Positions 11,991 through 13,371 of a DNA stretch of 13,371 nucleotides are shown here, in pieces. Under the pieces are notes generated by a model. The model saw only the letters and a program-made list of their open reading frames with translations, was not told where the DNA came from and did no database searches. Positions within the stretch are counted from its first letter, which is position 1; every line of letters starts with the position of its first letter. A program made the position numbers and the translations under genes. The stretch lies in contig DFGE01000010.1 of NCBI GenBank assembly GCA_002371675.1, positions 1 to 13,371 of the forward strand, in the 5' to 3' direction. Source of the DNA: Clostridiales bacterium UBA3758. GTDB lineage: Bacteria > Bacillota > Clostridia > Oscillospirales > Oscillospiraceae.

Positions 11991-13371
11991 ATGAAGCACG
12001 ATCCCACAGAAGAAGACAGAGAATTGAATATCTTCTCCGAGGGGCTGGAAGCCGCCGTCGGCGGCGGGGAAGCGGAGCGTGCGGATGCCGCAGAGGTGCG
12101 GGCGCCGGCAGCGCCGGAGCTTCCCATGGAAGAGGACGAGGATGTGCGCATCTACCGTCCTCGCCGCAGTACGCGCGCAGAGACGGCTACCTGGGAGGAG
12201 ACCCTGACCGACACCACCTTTTATGCCGACGAGACCCCGGAGCAGAGCGCCCGTTATTACGAGGAGGACGTCCGCGAGCCGGATGAAGAGCTCCCGCAGG
12301 AGCCGCGCCAGGAGCGCGGCACGCAGAAGAGGGGCTTCTTTGCCTCGCTTTTCGGCAGCCTGCGGCGTGACCGCCGCGGCGATGCCGACGGTGAGGGCTA
12401 TGTCCGCGATTCTGTCGCCTACGACGACGGAGAGGACGAGCCGATCTACGCGGAGACGGAGGAGATCCCGGAGGATATCTATGACGGCAATTACGAGGAG
12501 GAGACTTCTGTAGAGGATCGTCAGGCCATCGAGGAGATCCTGGACGATTTCTGGAAGAACTTCCAGGATCCCGCCATTGACGCGGAGCCGATCGCCGTGG
12601 AGACGCCCGAGGATGAAGAGGCCTACTCCCGCGCCGGCGAGATGCGCAGCCCGGTGGAGGACGTGTTTGATGAGCTCTCCCGCCTGCGCGGCAAGGAGAC
12701 CGGCGACGCGGAGGAAAGCGCAGAGGAGCTGCCGCTCACGGTCGAAGAAGAGCTCTCCGAAGAAGAGACCGAGCCGGAGCGCGAGGAAGTTGAAATCCCG
12801 CTGGAGGAGCCCGCAGCGCCGCGGACAGCAGAACGGCCCGCCGCGGAAGAAGCGGAGGAGCTCAAGGCAGTGTTTGAGGAGGAATCCGCAGAAGAACTCG
12901 GAGAAGAGCCTGCAGAAGAGCAGCCTGAGGAAGCTGCGGCTCCCTCGGTGTTTGATGTTCTCCACGAATTTGCGGCCGGCGAGGAGCCGGAACTGCCCGT
13001 AGTGAAGACGCCGGAGCAGGAGGAGCCTGCGGAATCGGCAGGGGAAGAGCTCCCCGCTGCTCCTGCAAACGGTCAGGAGACGGAAACTGAGCCTGTTGAA
13101 GAGCATACTGCGTCCGTGGAGCCGGAAGCGGCGCTGCCGCGCATCCCGAAGGGGATGGGCATCCTGGACGCGCTGGCCATCATCAGCGCTGCGCCGGAGG
13201 CGGAGAGAGCCGAAGCTCAAACGGCAGACGAGAACAAGGTGCGCGGCTTCGTCTGGAGAGCAGAGGAAAAATTGGCCTCCGAAGCAGAAGCCGAACGCGA
13301 AGAAATCGCTTTTGCCTGGGAAGAGGCGGAGAGCGAGCCTGTCGAGGCCGCCGAGCCCGAGACGGAGCGCG
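11991..13371 (+). CDS. Large acidic Glu-rich protein of unknown function (cut by the window edge)
   Basis: The frame is open from ATG 11991 for 460 codons to the edge without a stop. I do not recognise the family. The protein is dominated by Glu, Asp, Ala and Pro, with many EE and PEE repeats and little hydrophobic content, so much of it is probably disordered. One basic patch with RGFFASLFGSLRRDRRG (residues of about 114-130) could be an amphipathic membrane-binding helix. SVEDRQAIEEILDDFWKNF (about 177-195), SVFDVLHEFA and GMGILDALAII are short helical islands repeated in style, perhaps binding motifs. There is no signal peptide. A weak AAGGGGC lies about 10 bases before ATG. It follows rlmB by 52 bases and may be co-transcribed. 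A folded or membrane domain may follow beyond the edge. Confidence 0.8.
   Translation, partial: MKHDPTEEDRELNIFSEGLEAAVGGGEAERADAAEVRAPAAPELPMEEDEDVRIYRPRRSTRAETATWEETLTDTTFYADETPEQSARYYEEDVREPDEELPQEPRQERGTQKRGFFASLFGSLRRDRRGDADGEGYVRDSVAYDDGEDEPIYAETEEIPEDIYDGNYEEETSVEDRQAIEEILDDFWKNFQDPAIDAEPIAVETPEDEEAYSRAGEMRSPVEDVFDELSRLRGKETGDAEESAEELPLTVEEELSEEETEPEREEVEIPLEEPAAPRTAERPAAEEAEELKAVFEEESAEELGEEPAEEQPEEAAAPSVFDVLHEFAAGEEPELPVVKTPEQEEPAESAGEELPAAPANGQETETEPVEEHTASVEPEAALPRIPKGMGILDALAIISAAPEAERAEAQTADENKVRGFVWRAEEKLASEAEAEREEIAFAWEEAESEPVEAAEPETER

Noticed and set aside
11901..13220. 439-codon minus-strand frame opposite the acidic protein
   Set aside because: Its Leu/Arg-rich translation is the mirror of Glu-rich codons. 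The plus strand has a plausible start and stays open throughout, though neither frame has a known domain.

Overview
The window looks like Gram-positive, fairly GC-rich chromosomal DNA of the class Clostridia. A gut Oscillospirales-type organism is my best guess. The support is strong AGGAGG-type ribosome binding sites, TTG start usage, the families present, and a mobile element of a kind common in such genomes. No species can be named from the sequence alone.

Positions 1 to about 8650 are the right-hand part of an integrated mobile element; its left end lies outside the window. Reading inward from the left edge, a sigma-70-type factor (cut by the edge) and an XRE-family regulator form a translationally coupled minus-strand pair. 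A 565-base regulatory region follows (1412-1976). It holds two imperfect direct repeats of about 110 bp, palindromic TTGCA sites, a terminator-like hairpin and three 8-bp-spaced CCGTAC iterons. Then comes a plus-strand backbone: a stand-alone CHC2 zinc-finger primase-type protein, a ParM-like actin ATPase, a ParR-like small protein, an oriT-like region, a MobV/Pre-family relaxase and a P4/D5-type SF3 helicase. A second block of the same iterons in opposite orientation follows, then two small DNA-binding proteins (the second excisionase-like) and a tyrosine integrase.

The integrase ends 54 bases short of the 3' end of a tRNA-Pro(GGG) gene whose 3' end faces the element. This is the usual arrangement for integration into a tRNA gene. 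The tRNA terminator probably also stops integrase transcription.

Positions from about 8650 onward are host chromosome: the tRNA with its own promoter, an ornithine cyclodeaminase-like (LOR/SDH, TIGR00300-type) enzyme, a rhomboid-like membrane protein with a Cys/His-rich tail that appears to lack catalytic residues, the 23S rRNA methyltransferase RlmB, and the first 460 codons of a very acidic, Glu-rich protein of unknown function that runs off the right edge.

As a system, the element carries integration/excision (int and a xis-like gene), autonomous replication (CHC2 protein, helicase and two iteron blocks), active segregation (ParM/ParR-like) and mobilization (relaxase and oriT). That gene set implies a plasmid-like extrachromosomal phase. 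No conjugation (T4SS) genes are visible here, so it is either a mobilizable element or part of a larger conjugative one. The least-described parts are the cis-acting sites: the oriT with a pMV158-type nick sequence, and the paired iteron blocks flanking the replication, partition and mobilization genes.
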